Assembly (NCBI RefSeq): GCF_002269385.1
Contig: NZ_CP022957.1
Location: forward strand, 2,785,001 to 2,849,000
Length of the DNA: 64,000 nucleotides
Source: Maribacter cobaltidurans
Lineage (GTDB): Bacteria; Bacteroidota; Bacteroidia; Flavobacteriales; Flavobacteriaceae
Direction of reading: 5' to 3'
This document shows, in pieces, positions 1-8,269 of the stretch; positions within the stretch are counted from its first letter, which is position 1, and the number at the start of each line of letters is the position of its first letter. The position numbers and the translations under genes were made by a program. The notes beneath the pieces were generated by a model. That model was not told the DNA's origin and searched no databases. It was given only the letters and a program-made list of their open reading frames with translations.

Positions 1-1519
1 TGAACGTAAAGGGATTTTTGTCGTCGTTCTCTATGACGACCCCGTCCAGATGGTCCAGCAACTTGTCATAGGAATTCCCGTTCTCAAGAATGAGGATTTC
101 CGCTCCCTCGCGATATTCGGAGAACAGGTAGGCATTGGCAAAAAAGGTCTTTCCGCCACCGGAACCGGAGGCGATGAGCATGCCCCGGTTAAAGATCCAG
201 TCCTTTGCCTCGGGATCGCGGTAGAGACTTACCAATAAAGGTTTTCCCGTGGCCCTATCGACCATGCGCAGGCCGTGGGGGCCGTGCATCCTGTTTCGAT
301 ATCCCCCTTCAAAATACCAAAGGCTGGCCGCCATCTCCGAGGAAAAGGGGCTGAAGAGTTCCATGCTCAACCCAATGCCGTTGCCAAGGATACCCCCAAA
401 AAAGAGGTTTTTCCGATCCACGGTATTTTCCTTGGCATGAATACCCAGCTTCCGAAAGGCCGACCGGACGGAATTGCACATCGACCTAAAGGACTTTTTG
501 GAATTGGAAATGCCCAATACGTTCAAGTGATAATAGACCAGTTCCTTATGCTCGTTCAGGATATGCTGCTGGAACTCATAGATTTGGTCCCGGTAGGTGC
601 TGTTCTTGTCCCCCTTGCGGTTCCGGGCATATTTGTCAAGTCGTTTCGCCTTCGACCGAAGTTTGGCCATGGCCTTCTCCTTTTCGGGTATATAGATATA
701 TTGGTTGACAATATGTTCCTGCGGAATCCTGAACCCCAAGGAAAACAGGTTTCCTATGGGGAAGAGGTTGTCCCCTGTACTGTATTTTCCGAAATACTCG
801 TGGAAGGCCATATCCTCCTTGGAGAACTGGTCCAGATTTTCCAAAGTGAAGTATTGCCCTTGTTTGTCGCCGACCCGCAGCCCGTGGTCGGAAAAGTCGA
901 TATCCCTACCCGTACCTTCCCCGTAGCCCGCTTCCAGATAACTATCGTAATAGCCCGATCGTCCAAACAGCCCCTCGGAATCAAGGATTTTTGAGCTCAT
1001 CAGGCCCGAATCGTTGATAAGGTCGTTGACGGCACCGACCCTGGCCTCGAAATCCGCCATTGTGTCCCCATCGAGGTATTCTTCGGGAACATAGCTTTGG
1101 CCATAGAACCGGCGCTCCTTTTTTAGGAAGGAATTGGCCCCGATAGGCGTTCGGCCGATATAGTTTTTGGGTACTTTGTGGATGGCCAGATAGCACCGGT
1201 GCTCCAAAAAAGGCCTGTCCTTGAAATAGCATTCGTCCTCGGTCTCGAAAAAATCCCGTTCCAACCGCTGCCGGTCCATGGAATAGGTTTCCCCGAAGAA
1301 CAGGTCCTGTTTGTGCAAAAGACAGTTCTCGCCCAGGATTTCCAAGATACCCGAGACCATCCGGTTCAGGTTCAGATAATCCTTGCTGTCCAAAGTGTAG
1401 GTTTCGGGAAGTTCCAATTGCAGCGGAATGCTCAGGCAACCCCGTTCCTTGGATACCAAGATCGGTGCCTCATAGCCATAAATGGGAAAGGCATCCAGAA
1501 GATTCAATCTTTTTTCCAT
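1..1519 (-). CDS. traG: TraG, VirB4-like conjugation ATPase (partial, runs off left edge)
   Basis: The open frame starts at ATG 1519 and reads left through base 1 without a stop, giving about 506 visible residues of a longer protein. It matches the TraG family of Bacteroidetes conjugative transposons, VirB4-type ATPases that power assembly of the mating channel at the inner membrane. The N-terminal half has the extended presequence typical of the family. A Walker A motif, GSGGGKTFFANAYL, lies near residue 450 (about bases 135-175). The catalytic C-terminal half is outside the window. The start overlaps the end of traF by 16 bp, so the genes are probably translationally coupled. Plus-strand frames across this stretch are shadows. 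Confidence 0.9.
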   Translation of the reverse strand, partial: MEKRLNLLDAFPIYGYEAPILVSKERGCLSIPLQLELPETYTLDSKDYLNLNRMVSGILEILGENCLLHKQDLFFGETYSMDRQRLERDFFETEDECYFKDRPFLEHRCYLAIHKVPKNYIGRTPIGANSFLKKERRFYGQSYVPEEYLDGDTMADFEARVGAVNDLINDSGLMSSKILDSEGLFGRSGYYDSYLEAGYGEGTGRDIDFSDHGLRVGDKQGQYFTLENLDQFSKEDMAFHEYFGKYSTGDNLFPIGNLFSLGFRIPQEHIVNQYIYIPEKEKAMAKLRSKAKRLDKYARNRKGDKNSTYRDQIYEFQQHILNEHKELVYYHLNVLGISNSKKSFRSMCNSVRSAFRKLGIHAKENTVDRKNLFFGGILGNGIGLSMELFSPFSSEMAASLWYFEGGYRNRMHGPHGLRMVDRATGKPLLVSLYRDPEAKDWIFNRGMLIASGSGGGKTFFANAYLFSEYREGAEILILENGNSYDKLLDHLDGVVIENDDKNPFTF

Positions 1520-1827
1520 AGCACCAGCTTTTTTTTGTTGACATGGCCCTTAATGGTATCCGGCCCCTTTCTGTCCGCTCGGGACTTGATAAAACCGTTT
1601 TCCCCATAAGCCTTTGAATAGAAAAGCATGAGTGCGATATAGAGTGCCGCTGTACAGAAGGAGAGCAAAAGGCTAAGAAAGGTCGGGATGACCGTACTGA
1701 GGAACAGTCCCACCATCAGGGACAGGAACGAGCCCTTAAAGGCTTGGTCCACATATTTGGCGCGAAGCCCAAAGAAGGAAACGTCCTTTTGCAGGGCCTT
1801 TGGAATTTTGACCAGCTTGTTTTCCAT
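1504..1827 (-). CDS. traF: TraF, DUF4133 conjugal transfer membrane protein
   Basis: A 107-residue protein with two closely spaced hydrophobic helices (about residues 30-70, around GSFLSLMVGLFLST and ALYIALMLFYS), a charged N-terminus and a basic C-terminal tail. Size, topology and position between traE and traG match DUF4133/TraF of Bacteroidetes conjugative transposons, a VirB3-like inner-membrane component that works with the TraG ATPase. This is by family and position; no catalytic residues are expected. It lies 2 bp downstream of traE and overlaps traG by 16 bp. Confidence 0.85.
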   Translation of the reverse strand: MENKLVKIPKALQKDVSFFGLRAKYVDQAFKGSFLSLMVGLFLSTVIPTFLSLLLSFCTAALYIALMLFYSKAYGENGFIKSRADRKGPDTIKGHVNKKKLVLWKKD

Positions 1828-1829
1828 GA

Positions 1830-2186
1830 TCAGTTGGCCAAGTTTTCCCCGATTTCGATAAGGCCGTAGAAAATGACCAGCCCCACAATGGCGTTGCCCA
1901 CTTTACGGGCCATGTCCTGGTTCTGTTCCCTAATGATGAGAAAGGCCAGTGCCGCAATGGCCAGAAGTACGCCCGCGGCAATCTTGATGATACGGAAAAT
2001 ACTGTTCCCTATCTGTGCCGTACCCTGTTCCGCCTCGTTGACCTGATCGACCAGTTCATCGATCTGGGCAAAGCCGGCCGAATGGAAAGCAACAATAAGG
2101 AATAGTGTCAGGAAGACGTTAATCGGAGTCGTCCACCTCCGGTTCCGGAGGGGACTCGGAGTTTTTGATAATCTTGAATTTTTCAT
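1830..2186 (-). CDS. traE: TraE, DUF4134 conjugal transfer membrane protein
   Basis: A 118-residue protein with an N-terminal signal peptide ending near FHSAGFAQ (about residue 41) and two later membrane helices (IIKIAAGVLLAIAALAFLII and GNAIVGLVIFYGLIEI). This is the DUF4134/TraE pattern of Bacteroidetes conjugative transposons, probably a VirB2-like pilin or channel subunit. The ATG at 2186 overlaps the upstream gene by 68 bp. An ATT codon overlapping the upstream stop (near 2121) would give a start closer to the signal peptide, so the exact start is open. Confidence 0.8.
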   Translation of the reverse strand: MKNSRLSKTPSPLRNRRWTTPINVFLTLFLIVAFHSAGFAQIDELVDQVNEAEQGTAQIGNSIFRIIKIAAGVLLAIAALAFLIIREQNQDMARKVGNAIVGLVIFYGLIEIGENLAN

Positions 2187-2475
2187 GTTCTGGAATTAAG
2201 GATTCATTCTGAACATCTTTATCGGACGCATTGAAAATATCCAACAGCTCGGAGCTGGTTTCATTCTCATCGACACGGTTGAGTAACTGGCCCATATCTT
2301 TATCCTTTGAAGATGTGTTTTTTACAAATATATGTGATTTTTGCATATATGAATCATTTTCCTGAACATTTTTTTCGTTTTTTGATTTTTTAAGTATGAC
2401 AAAGATCCATAAGTACCACAGCAGGCACAGGATACCGATGACGGCATAGACGATATGTTCCCACTGCCAATTCAA
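2119..2475 (-). CDS. TraD-like small membrane protein of the transfer operon
   Basis: About 118 residues: a hydrophobic segment (VYAVIGILCLLWYLWIFVIL) close to the N-terminus, then a long hydrophilic, acidic tail rich in Glu, Asp, Ser and Asn. I chose TTG at 2475 because it overlaps the TGA of the preceding gene (TTGA). The longer in-frame ATG at 2586 would bury the start 115 bp inside that gene and add a basic stretch that reads like its shadow. In CTnDOT-like operons a small protein of unknown role occupies this slot between the DUF3408 gene and traE. Function not known. Confidence 0.65.
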   Translation of the reverse strand: MNWQWEHIVYAVIGILCLLWYLWIFVILKKSKNEKNVQENDSYMQKSHIFVKNTSSKDKDMGQLLNRVDENETSSELLDIFNASDKDVQNESLIPEHEKFKIIKNSESPPEPEVDDSD

Positions 2476-2936
2476 ATCTTGTCGATAATTCGTTGAAGTT
2501 CCCGAATGTTTTCTTGGTGGTAAAGCTCCAAGGCCTTTCGCATGATATCGTTGCGCGAGACCTTTTTTTCCAACTTGTAGCTGCATGCGCTGGCCAGTCG
2601 CTCATAGTCCTCGAAACAGGTCTTGCTCAATCTAAAGATAAATTGCTCCTTTTTGTCGATATAATTGTTTTGCTTCAGCAACGTCTCGAAATCCGTTACC
2701 TTCTTTTGTTCCCTACGGCTTAACTTTGCCAAGGGAAATGTACGTCCCGTGGCCCCACGCGTGTTACCATCTCTAACGTAGTCATCGTTTCTTTTGTTTT
2801 TCCGGATTGGACTTTTTCCAACTTTTCCGACCGTGCCGTGCCGTTGTTCCCTAAGTCCCTCGACCTCTTCCTTGGTATCCGTATTCTCTAGGATGGCCGA
2901 TTCCAGCAAGTCCTTAACGTTTACTTTTTTGCCCAT
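2472..2936 (-). CDS. DUF3408-like conjugal transfer protein
   Basis: A 154-residue basic protein with a disordered, Lys/Arg/Gly-rich N-terminal half and a C-terminal helical region (RLSKTCFEDYERLASACSY then SRNDIMRKALELYHQENI). The C-terminal part resembles a ribbon-helix-helix-type DNA-binding fold, as in DUF3408/TraB proteins that follow the ParA-like gene in Bacteroidetes conjugative transposons. It could be the DNA-binding partner of the ParA protein encoded 2 bp upstream. Family is assigned by motif and position, role by inference. Confidence 0.7.
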   Translation of the reverse strand: MGKKVNVKDLLESAILENTDTKEEVEGLREQRHGTVGKVGKSPIRKNKRNDDYVRDGNTRGATGRTFPLAKLSRREQKKVTDFETLLKQNNYIDKKEQFIFRLSKTCFEDYERLASACSYKLEKKVSRNDIMRKALELYHQENIRELQRIIDKI

Positions 2937-2938
2937 TT

Positions 2939-3613
2939 TTAATTTTTTGAAATTCTCATGACCTCTTCCAAAAATCGTTTTAGCCCCAGTTCCCCGTTCT
3001 CTTTTGTCGGGGGAATGGGAATCAGGGTATTCCGGTATCGCTCCCTGTACACGGTCCGTTCCATGACGACCTGTTCCATCATGGGCATTCCCGCCTTTGC
3101 CAAGGTTCTCCTCACCGCATCGAACTTATTGACCTTGACCAGTTCGTAGCGGTTGAAGAACAGGTTGACGGACCGCAGTACCCGATTTTCGTTCCATAGA
3201 TAGTTCCGTTGCAGTGTTTTGTAGAACACCGCCGTACTGTCGATTTCCAGTTCGTCAAGGAAAAAGGGAATAAAGATATGTTCGACGTACAGCAGCCCCC
3301 TTACCATTTCCTCGTTAAGGTTTCCGGGGAAATCGACGATGATAAAATCCACGGTACCATAATATTTTTTAATCAACGGTTCCAAGGTCTGGACCGTTGC
3401 CCGCTCCACGGGAAACATCGGCATTTCGGTCGAACCTACCTGTCCAAGATCTCGGTTCCTCTTTTTGTAAACCGAGTACTGGGGATTATCCATGTCGATC
3501 AATACTACTTTCTTCCCGTACAAGTGGAAAAGGTTGGTGGCCAAGATGATATTCAGGGTCGTCTTGCCACAACCGCCCTTTTCCCCCGTACATGAAATTA
3601 TTTTTGTTTCCAT
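2939..3613 (-). CDS. ParA-family ATPase (TraA-like)
   Basis: A MinD/ParA-type P-loop ATPase. The deviant Walker A, GEKGGCGKTT, lies within the first 20 residues of the chosen start, the A' motif is VVLIDMDNPQYS, and Walker B is FIIVDFPGN. The start at ATG 3613 puts METKIISCTGEKGG at the N-terminus, normal for the family; an upstream in-frame ATG at 3691 would translate through a palindromic operator-like site, so I rejected it. In conjugative transposons of this type a ParA-like TraA opens the tra operon, probably positioning DNA or the transfer machinery. It is followed after 2 bp by the DUF3408 gene. Confidence 0.85.
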   Translation of the reverse strand: METKIISCTGEKGGCGKTTLNIILATNLFHLYGKKVVLIDMDNPQYSVYKKRNRDLGQVGSTEMPMFPVERATVQTLEPLIKKYYGTVDFIIVDFPGNLNEEMVRGLLYVEHIFIPFFLDELEIDSTAVFYKTLQRNYLWNENRVLRSVNLFFNRYELVKVNKFDAVRRTLAKAGMPMMEQVVMERTVYRERYRNTLIPIPPTKENGELGLKRFLEEVMRISKN

Positions 3614-3631
3614 AAATATACTTTTTAAAAC

Positions 3632-3661
3632 CATAGTATCATATGGCCATATGACACTATG
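3632..3661. promoter_or_regulatory. 30-bp near-perfect palindrome upstream of the ParA-like gene
   Basis: CATAGTATCATATGGCC and its mirror form a 30-bp inverted repeat with no spacer and a single mismatched pair. It ends 18 bp upstream of the ATG at 3613. The size and place fit an operator for a dimeric or tetrameric repressor controlling the tra operon. The XRE regulator encoded at 3854-4252 or the ParA/DUF3408 pair are candidate binders; this is inference. Confidence 0.6.
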
Positions 3662-3713
3662 AACATTTGAAACTATATCCATATATAGCATTGAATATCT
3701 ATTGCATTATACG

Positions 3714-3762
3714 TTGCTATATAGCAATGATTATAATGCTATGGACATTGCTATACAGCAAT
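3714..3762. promoter_or_regulatory. Pair of TTGCTATAnAGCAA palindromes upstream of the ParA-like gene
   Basis: Two copies of the same palindrome lie 33 bp apart start to start: a perfect 14-bp TTGCTATATAGCAA at 3714-3727 and ATTGCTATACAGCAAT at 3747-3762 with one central mismatch. Further partial copies (AGCATTG, TTGCATT) lie nearby in an AT-rich stretch. This looks like a second operator set, different in sequence from the 30-bp palindrome at 3632-3661. Confidence 0.55.
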
Positions 3763-3853
3763 TGAACAAAGCATAGGTAGATTGTTGCGGACAATAATGG
3801 GGATATTGAACCTAAATCTTTTTAACGGCAAGAAATTACTTCGAATGCAAAAT

Positions 3854-4252
3854 TTACAAGGACGATTTGAAATCCTTCATGGCCTCTGAAACCCGTTCCT
3901 CCAGCTCAAGGTATTTCTCGCGAAGTCCTTCTTGATAGACCATATTTTCCCCGAGATTACGCTTTTGCACGAACTCGTTATCGGGCAACAGGATCCAAAT
4001 GGGGTTATAGCCCAAGCTGTAGAAATAGAGGATGATCTTGATTGAATTGACCATTGAGGAACCGCGCTCCACATTGGCCAAAGTTGTACGGTCCATGTTC
4101 AGGTAATCGCTTAGGTTGGTCATCGAAAACTGACTGAACCTTTTGTCCTCGACATCGTCCAATTCCACCAGTTCAAGACGTATTTCCTTTAAGCGTTCCC
4201 CGATATACCCCAAATCCTTGGAGTCCAGATTGATGATCGATTCATTGTCCAT
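3854..4252 (-). CDS. XRE-like helix-turn-helix regulator
   Basis: A 132-residue protein. Residues about 20-85 read as a Cro/CI-type helix-turn-helix: GERLKEIRLELVE, then FSMTNLSDYLNMDRTTLANVERG (helices 2-3), then a helix with the family-like SLGYNPIWILL. The C-terminal 40 residues are charged and probably coiled. Its start codon overlaps the stop of the coupling-protein gene by one base (TAATG), so the two are co-translated. It sits immediately upstream of the palindromes before the ParA-like gene and is the best candidate regulator of the tra operon. The target is inferred. Confidence 0.7.
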   Translation of the reverse strand: MDNESIINLDSKDLGYIGERLKEIRLELVELDDVEDKRFSQFSMTNLSDYLNMDRTTLANVERGSSMVNSIKIILYFYSLGYNPIWILLPDNEFVQKRNLGENMVYQEGLREKYLELEERVSEAMKDFKSSL

Positions 4253-6717
4253 TATTCAAAATTTTCTATGGGATACGAGGAAAATTCCTCTTCAAAATTA
4301 TACTCCGTCTCTTCCTGCCAAGCTGCCAAACTTTGGGACAGGGACTCATCAAGTTCCTTCCCGAAATCGTCCATGAACTTTTCCACGGCCGCCTCGGAGT
4401 TGTCGATTGATCTTGCAATTTCACCATTTATTTTCTTTTCGTCAAATATGGCACTCTTCAGCTCTTTTCCCGTAAGGGCTTTATACTCTTCTTTGACCAA
4501 GCTGTCCACTTCATTAATGATCTTGTCGAATTCGGCCTGGGCCACACGGTCCATTTCCGTACGTACCAAAAATTCCTCCACAATATAGGCCAATAACCTT
4601 TGCCAATCGGCGTCCCTAACACCCGTATTCAGCAGTTCCAGAATATCCTCCCTGAAATCGAACAGGCGAAGCTCCTTGACCACATCCTTAAAAATTCGGC
4701 GTTTGGTACCATTGGTAAATGCATTTTTGGCCGTTTCTTCCAGACGCTTTCCATAAAATTCGATGTACCCAATTTCCCTGGTAAACAGGCCCGAGACATT
4801 CTTCGGTAAATCCAGCTCCTCTATGAGCTTCATCTGTGCTTGGAAAAGTTCCCCGAAATTCTCCGGTTTGAAATCGTTGACAACGGGCAACTTGTGCTTC
4901 ATGGCCCTTCGCTTGCCTTCGATGTCGGGGAGCAACTGGCCATAACATTTCTTTTCCTTGATCTGATGCTCGAAAGTATCGGCCACCAACCCTGCGAAAT
5001 GTCCGGTGGACATGGATGCGATCTTGCTCCTGGGCAAGAGCTCCATCATCTGTGTACTCAGATTGGTACTTACGTCCGAACTGCTCGTGTTCTTCGAGAC
5101 CTTTTCTTGATGGATCTTTCCGAAAAGCTCGCTCAACCGTTTGGCCGTCTCGCCCTTGGCCGCACCGCAGATAATGTTCGCACAGTTGTCATAGATGACA
5201 TCGGCCAGTTCCCGGCCGTAGTCCAAGATCAGCTGTCCGACGCTCTGAAGCCCCAAAATGGTGGCGATCTTGTTTTCCCTCCCGGTATCGATTATGGTCC
5301 GCAACAACATGATGAACAGGGTGGGTACCTCGTCGATAAGCAATGCCATGTGCCGCTTGCCCGGTTTGTTTACCCGTTTGAGAATGGTGTTCATGTACAG
5401 GCCCAAGGGTGCGGAGTAGACTTCCTTCCGTTCGGGATTGTTCTGTAGCGATACGATTTTGGGATACCGGGGATCGTTCACCTCAAGACTGAAGTCGTTG
5501 CCCGACATCACATAGAAAATTTCCTTGGTCGCAATACTAGAAAGGCTTATCTGGACCGTACTGGTCTGGCCAGACAGTTGTTCCATGGCCTCCTTTTCCA
5601 ATGCGTCCCGAAAAGGAACCAATATTTGGCGTACCTCTACGTCCTTGGTCATGATTTCCATCAATATATCGATCTTTACGGTGGTCAGAATGGCCAAATG
5701 CCCCGGGGTACAGAGATACCTGCCCGTTTCTTCCGATTTTTTCTTGAGATACCAGATACAGCCCCCTGTATAACTGATGGCACTACGTGAAAAATAGTCC
5801 TGCCGTTTTATCCATTCGGGATTCAGGTTTTTCATAAGGGTCGTGGCCGTATCGATGGCATCCGACTGATTGACCAGCCCATAGGGATCCATGGGGTTGT
5901 TCCGGTGCGTCATCCGAAGGTCATCAAAACAGATTCGGTAGAGCTTCGGGAAAGGCATTTCGGAATCGTTCCCATGCTTTTTTATGGCCTCCTGTAGATA
6001 ACCGTACGCCTTGCGGGTCAGCGTATCAAACTTAAAATCGTAGATGACCATGGCGTATTTCTTGTCGATGAACTGGGCCATGATCTCCTCGATAACGGAA
6101 AAGGATTTGCCGCTCCCCGGAGTGCCGATGACCAACAACGCCCTGAAAAGATTGACAAAATTAATCCATCCTTTCCGTTGTTTCCCATCGTGCGAATAGG
6201 TATATGGGATATTGGCGGAATATGGGGTATCTATACGCTCCCCAGTCTGCTCGAAGGTTTCCTTCGTATCGTTAAAGGGGTCATTTTTTGCCAAGTTCAT
6301 GAAGTCCAAAAACTGGAACAATCGCATCCCGAAGGTCATCAATCCCAAGTAGGCCAATGAAAGAAATATCATGGAGGCCCACATCCCCAGCTCGGAAACA
6401 CCGTGGCACCACCAAGAAACGAACAGCAAGGCCAAGGAAACGAGAAAGCCCGTAATACTTTTTCTGCGACCGACTTCCTCTTTTTTGACCGGACGGTACA
6501 TCATGATACCGCCCATCAGAAGTCCCAACAAGAGCAGACGGGCGACCATGCCTTGGGACGGTAGCCCGGACCGTACCAGAAAGGAATGGATGCTATCCAA
6601 GAATCCCTGATGCCCGTAGTGGAATATGTATAGGGCATATTGCTCCCGGAACAGGATAATGGTGAAGTGGAAGGCGGATAGGTACATGCCCATATAGCCC
6701 TTGTTCTTATCTTGCAT
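4252..6717 (-). CDS. Type IV coupling protein (VirD4/TraG-type ATPase)
   Basis: An 821-residue inner-membrane ATPase that should link the relaxase-DNA complex to the mating channel. The N-terminal ~150 residues carry several hydrophobic helices. Walker A is GTPGSGKS near residue 197 and Walker B is ALLIDEVPTLF near residue 459, followed by GRENKIATILGLQSVGQL, the segment typical of TraG/TraD-type coupling proteins. The C-terminal ~200 residues are helical and acidic, a likely relaxosome-contact region. In Bacteroidetes elements this role is played by MobC-type coupling proteins. Upstream, the TOPRIM gene ends 46 bp away on the same strand. Confidence 0.9.
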   Translation of the reverse strand: MQDKNKGYMGMYLSAFHFTIILFREQYALYIFHYGHQGFLDSIHSFLVRSGLPSQGMVARLLLLGLLMGGIMMYRPVKKEEVGRRKSITGFLVSLALLFVSWWCHGVSELGMWASMIFLSLAYLGLMTFGMRLFQFLDFMNLAKNDPFNDTKETFEQTGERIDTPYSANIPYTYSHDGKQRKGWINFVNLFRALLVIGTPGSGKSFSVIEEIMAQFIDKKYAMVIYDFKFDTLTRKAYGYLQEAIKKHGNDSEMPFPKLYRICFDDLRMTHRNNPMDPYGLVNQSDAIDTATTLMKNLNPEWIKRQDYFSRSAISYTGGCIWYLKKKSEETGRYLCTPGHLAILTTVKIDILMEIMTKDVEVRQILVPFRDALEKEAMEQLSGQTSTVQISLSSIATKEIFYVMSGNDFSLEVNDPRYPKIVSLQNNPERKEVYSAPLGLYMNTILKRVNKPGKRHMALLIDEVPTLFIMLLRTIIDTGRENKIATILGLQSVGQLILDYGRELADVIYDNCANIICGAAKGETAKRLSELFGKIHQEKVSKNTSSSDVSTNLSTQMMELLPRSKIASMSTGHFAGLVADTFEHQIKEKKCYGQLLPDIEGKRRAMKHKLPVVNDFKPENFGELFQAQMKLIEELDLPKNVSGLFTREIGYIEFYGKRLEETAKNAFTNGTKRRIFKDVVKELRLFDFREDILELLNTGVRDADWQRLLAYIVEEFLVRTEMDRVAQAEFDKIINEVDSLVKEEYKALTGKELKSAIFDEKKINGEIARSIDNSEAAVEKFMDDFGKELDESLSQSLAAWQEETEYNFEEEFSSYPIENFE

Positions 6718-6762
6718 GCCCTTTTCTTTTTTGGGTTTTCCTCGGTCTGTCCATGACAGTCT

Positions 6763-8055
6763 TTAAAGTAGATTCACTAGCCGACAACTGGACTTTTTTT
6801 TTACCGAGATCAGTTCCTCGTTCCAATCCTTCATGGTGGGGCATTTGTCCATTTTCAGGATGCCCGATGCGAAGCATTTTGAAAGTGCCTCCACTGCCAG
6901 CCCCCAATAGGTTCTGGAATGTTGGGGGAGGGAGACTATCCTTTCCAAATCCAGTTCCCAAAGCACCTTGTCGCGATAGCAGATGGCTTTTAGAAGACCT
7001 TCGGGCATTCCGTGGGAACCTCTGGAAATCCGTTCATTAATGTAATCGGTATCCCGTTCCATGATAGCAATGGATTTGGAAAGATAGTTTAGTTTCAAAC
7101 GCATCACGGGGCGTTTCCAATCCGTTTCGATGAATACCCGGTTGGACTTTCGATTGATCCAATGGCTCAAAAGAATAAGGTCGTAGCGCATCCCCTCGAT
7201 ATCATGGTCAAAGGCCAAAAGAAGAGGGAGCGTATGGGAAGGGTCTACCGTACGGTTCCATTGGAGGAACTGTTCGAGTTTCCGCTCGTCGATATGGCCC
7301 GACATGGAGATGTAGAATATTTTTGGGCAACCGTGTAGTTCATGGTAGGCCATGGCATCGAAACCGCTCTCGACACAAACTATTTTTTCCGCATTGATAT
7401 TTGGATTGGAAACGAAAAGGTATTCATAACGCTCGTTGAGGAACAACCGGAACTTTTTCACCTTTCCGTCCTTTCTGTCCCGATAGGGCCTATTATAAAG
7501 CGTATAGTTCTTGATGTTACCGTCCAATCCATATTTGGGAAGGGCGATATTGGCGATGCGGCCCTTGTTGTCACTGACGTGGAAGGCATTGAAGATCCTG
7601 CCCTTGAAGGCTTCGGATTGGAGGGTGTTTATGGAGAGTCCGCGACCTTCCATTAAATAGTTCGGTCTGGTTAAGGGACCGATACGATAACGATCTTCCA
7701 AGCTGATGCGCTTGTTGTTCTTTTGGCTCACCTTAACGGTGGTTGGTTCGGGATAATCCCTTTGGATGATGCCCAGTCCCTGTTTTACGGCTTCGTAAAA
7801 ATTGGCGGAGCGTTTGTGGAGGTATTTGAAAAATCGCCCCTTGTCCGAAGAGTCGTTGCGATTGAAATAGGTTACGGGATCTCTTTTTGTCTGTAGGACG
7901 AGGCGTTCCGCCTCCTTGCCAAATTCCTGTGAACCCGAACTTTTCTTGAGCAATTGGTAGCCCTGTGCGATCAGGTATCCGGGAAAATCGACCTCACGAT
8001 CGATCTGGGCGATCAACCGTTTGTAGTGCTCCGGATTTTTGGTATAGTTTTTCAT
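6763..8055 (-). CDS. TOPRIM-domain primase-like protein
   Basis: About 430 residues. The C-terminal half shows a TOPRIM fold: KIVCVESGFDAMAYHEL supplies the conserved Glu and LLLAFDHDIEGMRYDL the DxD motif, as in bacterial primases and phage-type helicase-primases. The N-terminal region is basic with YFNRNDSSDKGRFFKYL, a zinc-free primase-like N domain common in Bacteroidetes mobile elements. It probably primes the complementary strand after transfer. ATG at 8055 was chosen because it overlaps the stop of a small upstream frame (ATGA); in-frame ATGs at 8085 and 8100 are possible. Compare the degenerate relative at 9202-10413. Confidence 0.8.
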   Translation of the reverse strand: MKNYTKNPEHYKRLIAQIDREVDFPGYLIAQGYQLLKKSSGSQEFGKEAERLVLQTKRDPVTYFNRNDSSDKGRFFKYLHKRSANFYEAVKQGLGIIQRDYPEPTTVKVSQKNNKRISLEDRYRIGPLTRPNYLMEGRGLSINTLQSEAFKGRIFNAFHVSDNKGRIANIALPKYGLDGNIKNYTLYNRPYRDRKDGKVKKFRLFLNERYEYLFVSNPNINAEKIVCVESGFDAMAYHELHGCPKIFYISMSGHIDERKLEQFLQWNRTVDPSHTLPLLLAFDHDIEGMRYDLILLSHWINRKSNRVFIETDWKRPVMRLKLNYLSKSIAIMERDTDYINERISRGSHGMPEGLLKAICYRDKVLWELDLERIVSLPQHSRTYWGLAVEALSKCFASGILKMDKCPTMKDWNEELISVKKKSSCRLVNLL

Positions 8056-8165
8056 ATAAGCATGGGTTTTCTGGGAGGATTCCATGCGGATATGTCCCAA
8101 ACTTTGCTCGGTAATCGAGATTTAAAAGCTTCGAGGCTTGTCTCGAAGTCTGCAAGTCGTTTCAT
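8052..8165 (-). CDS. Possible 37-residue small protein upstream of the TOPRIM gene
   Basis: A short frame begins at ATG 8165 (MKRLADFETSLEAFKSRLP...) and ends at a TGA that overlaps the ATG of the TOPRIM gene as ATGA, the classic coupling arrangement. A GAGG sits about 10 bases before the start. The frame extends upstream without ATG to a TAA near 8210. I do not recognise the product. Real status is uncertain; it could also be a leader that tunes translation of the TOPRIM gene. Confidence 0.4.
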   Translation of the reverse strand: MKRLADFETSLEAFKSRLPSKVWDISAWNPPRKPMLI

Positions 8166-8222
8166 AGCGAATGCCTCATAGGGTTGCCCAGGAGGTTGTT
8201 TACTTTAGTGGATAGTATAGAT

Positions 8223-8251
8223 GAAAAGAAGGCCGTCCGTAATGGACGGCC
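8223..8251 (-). terminator. Rho-independent terminator after the DUF3945-like gene
   Basis: Perfect 8-bp stem GGCCGTCC/GGACGGCC with a 5-base loop at 8231-8251. Reading leftwards it is followed by TTCTTTTC. It lies 19 bp past the stop of the minus-strand gene at 8270-9082. Confidence 0.7.
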
Positions 8252-8269
8252 ATTTGTTTGGTCAATCGG

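Noticed and set aside
275..994. Plus-strand open frame of 239 codons over the traG region
   Set aside because: The minus strand codes the VirB4-like protein with Walker A and family features through this stretch; the plus frame has no recognisable domain.
1..3000. Left attachment site of the ICE
   Set aside because: I searched for a copy of the tRNA 3' end and found none; traG is cut at base 1, so the left end must lie outside the window.
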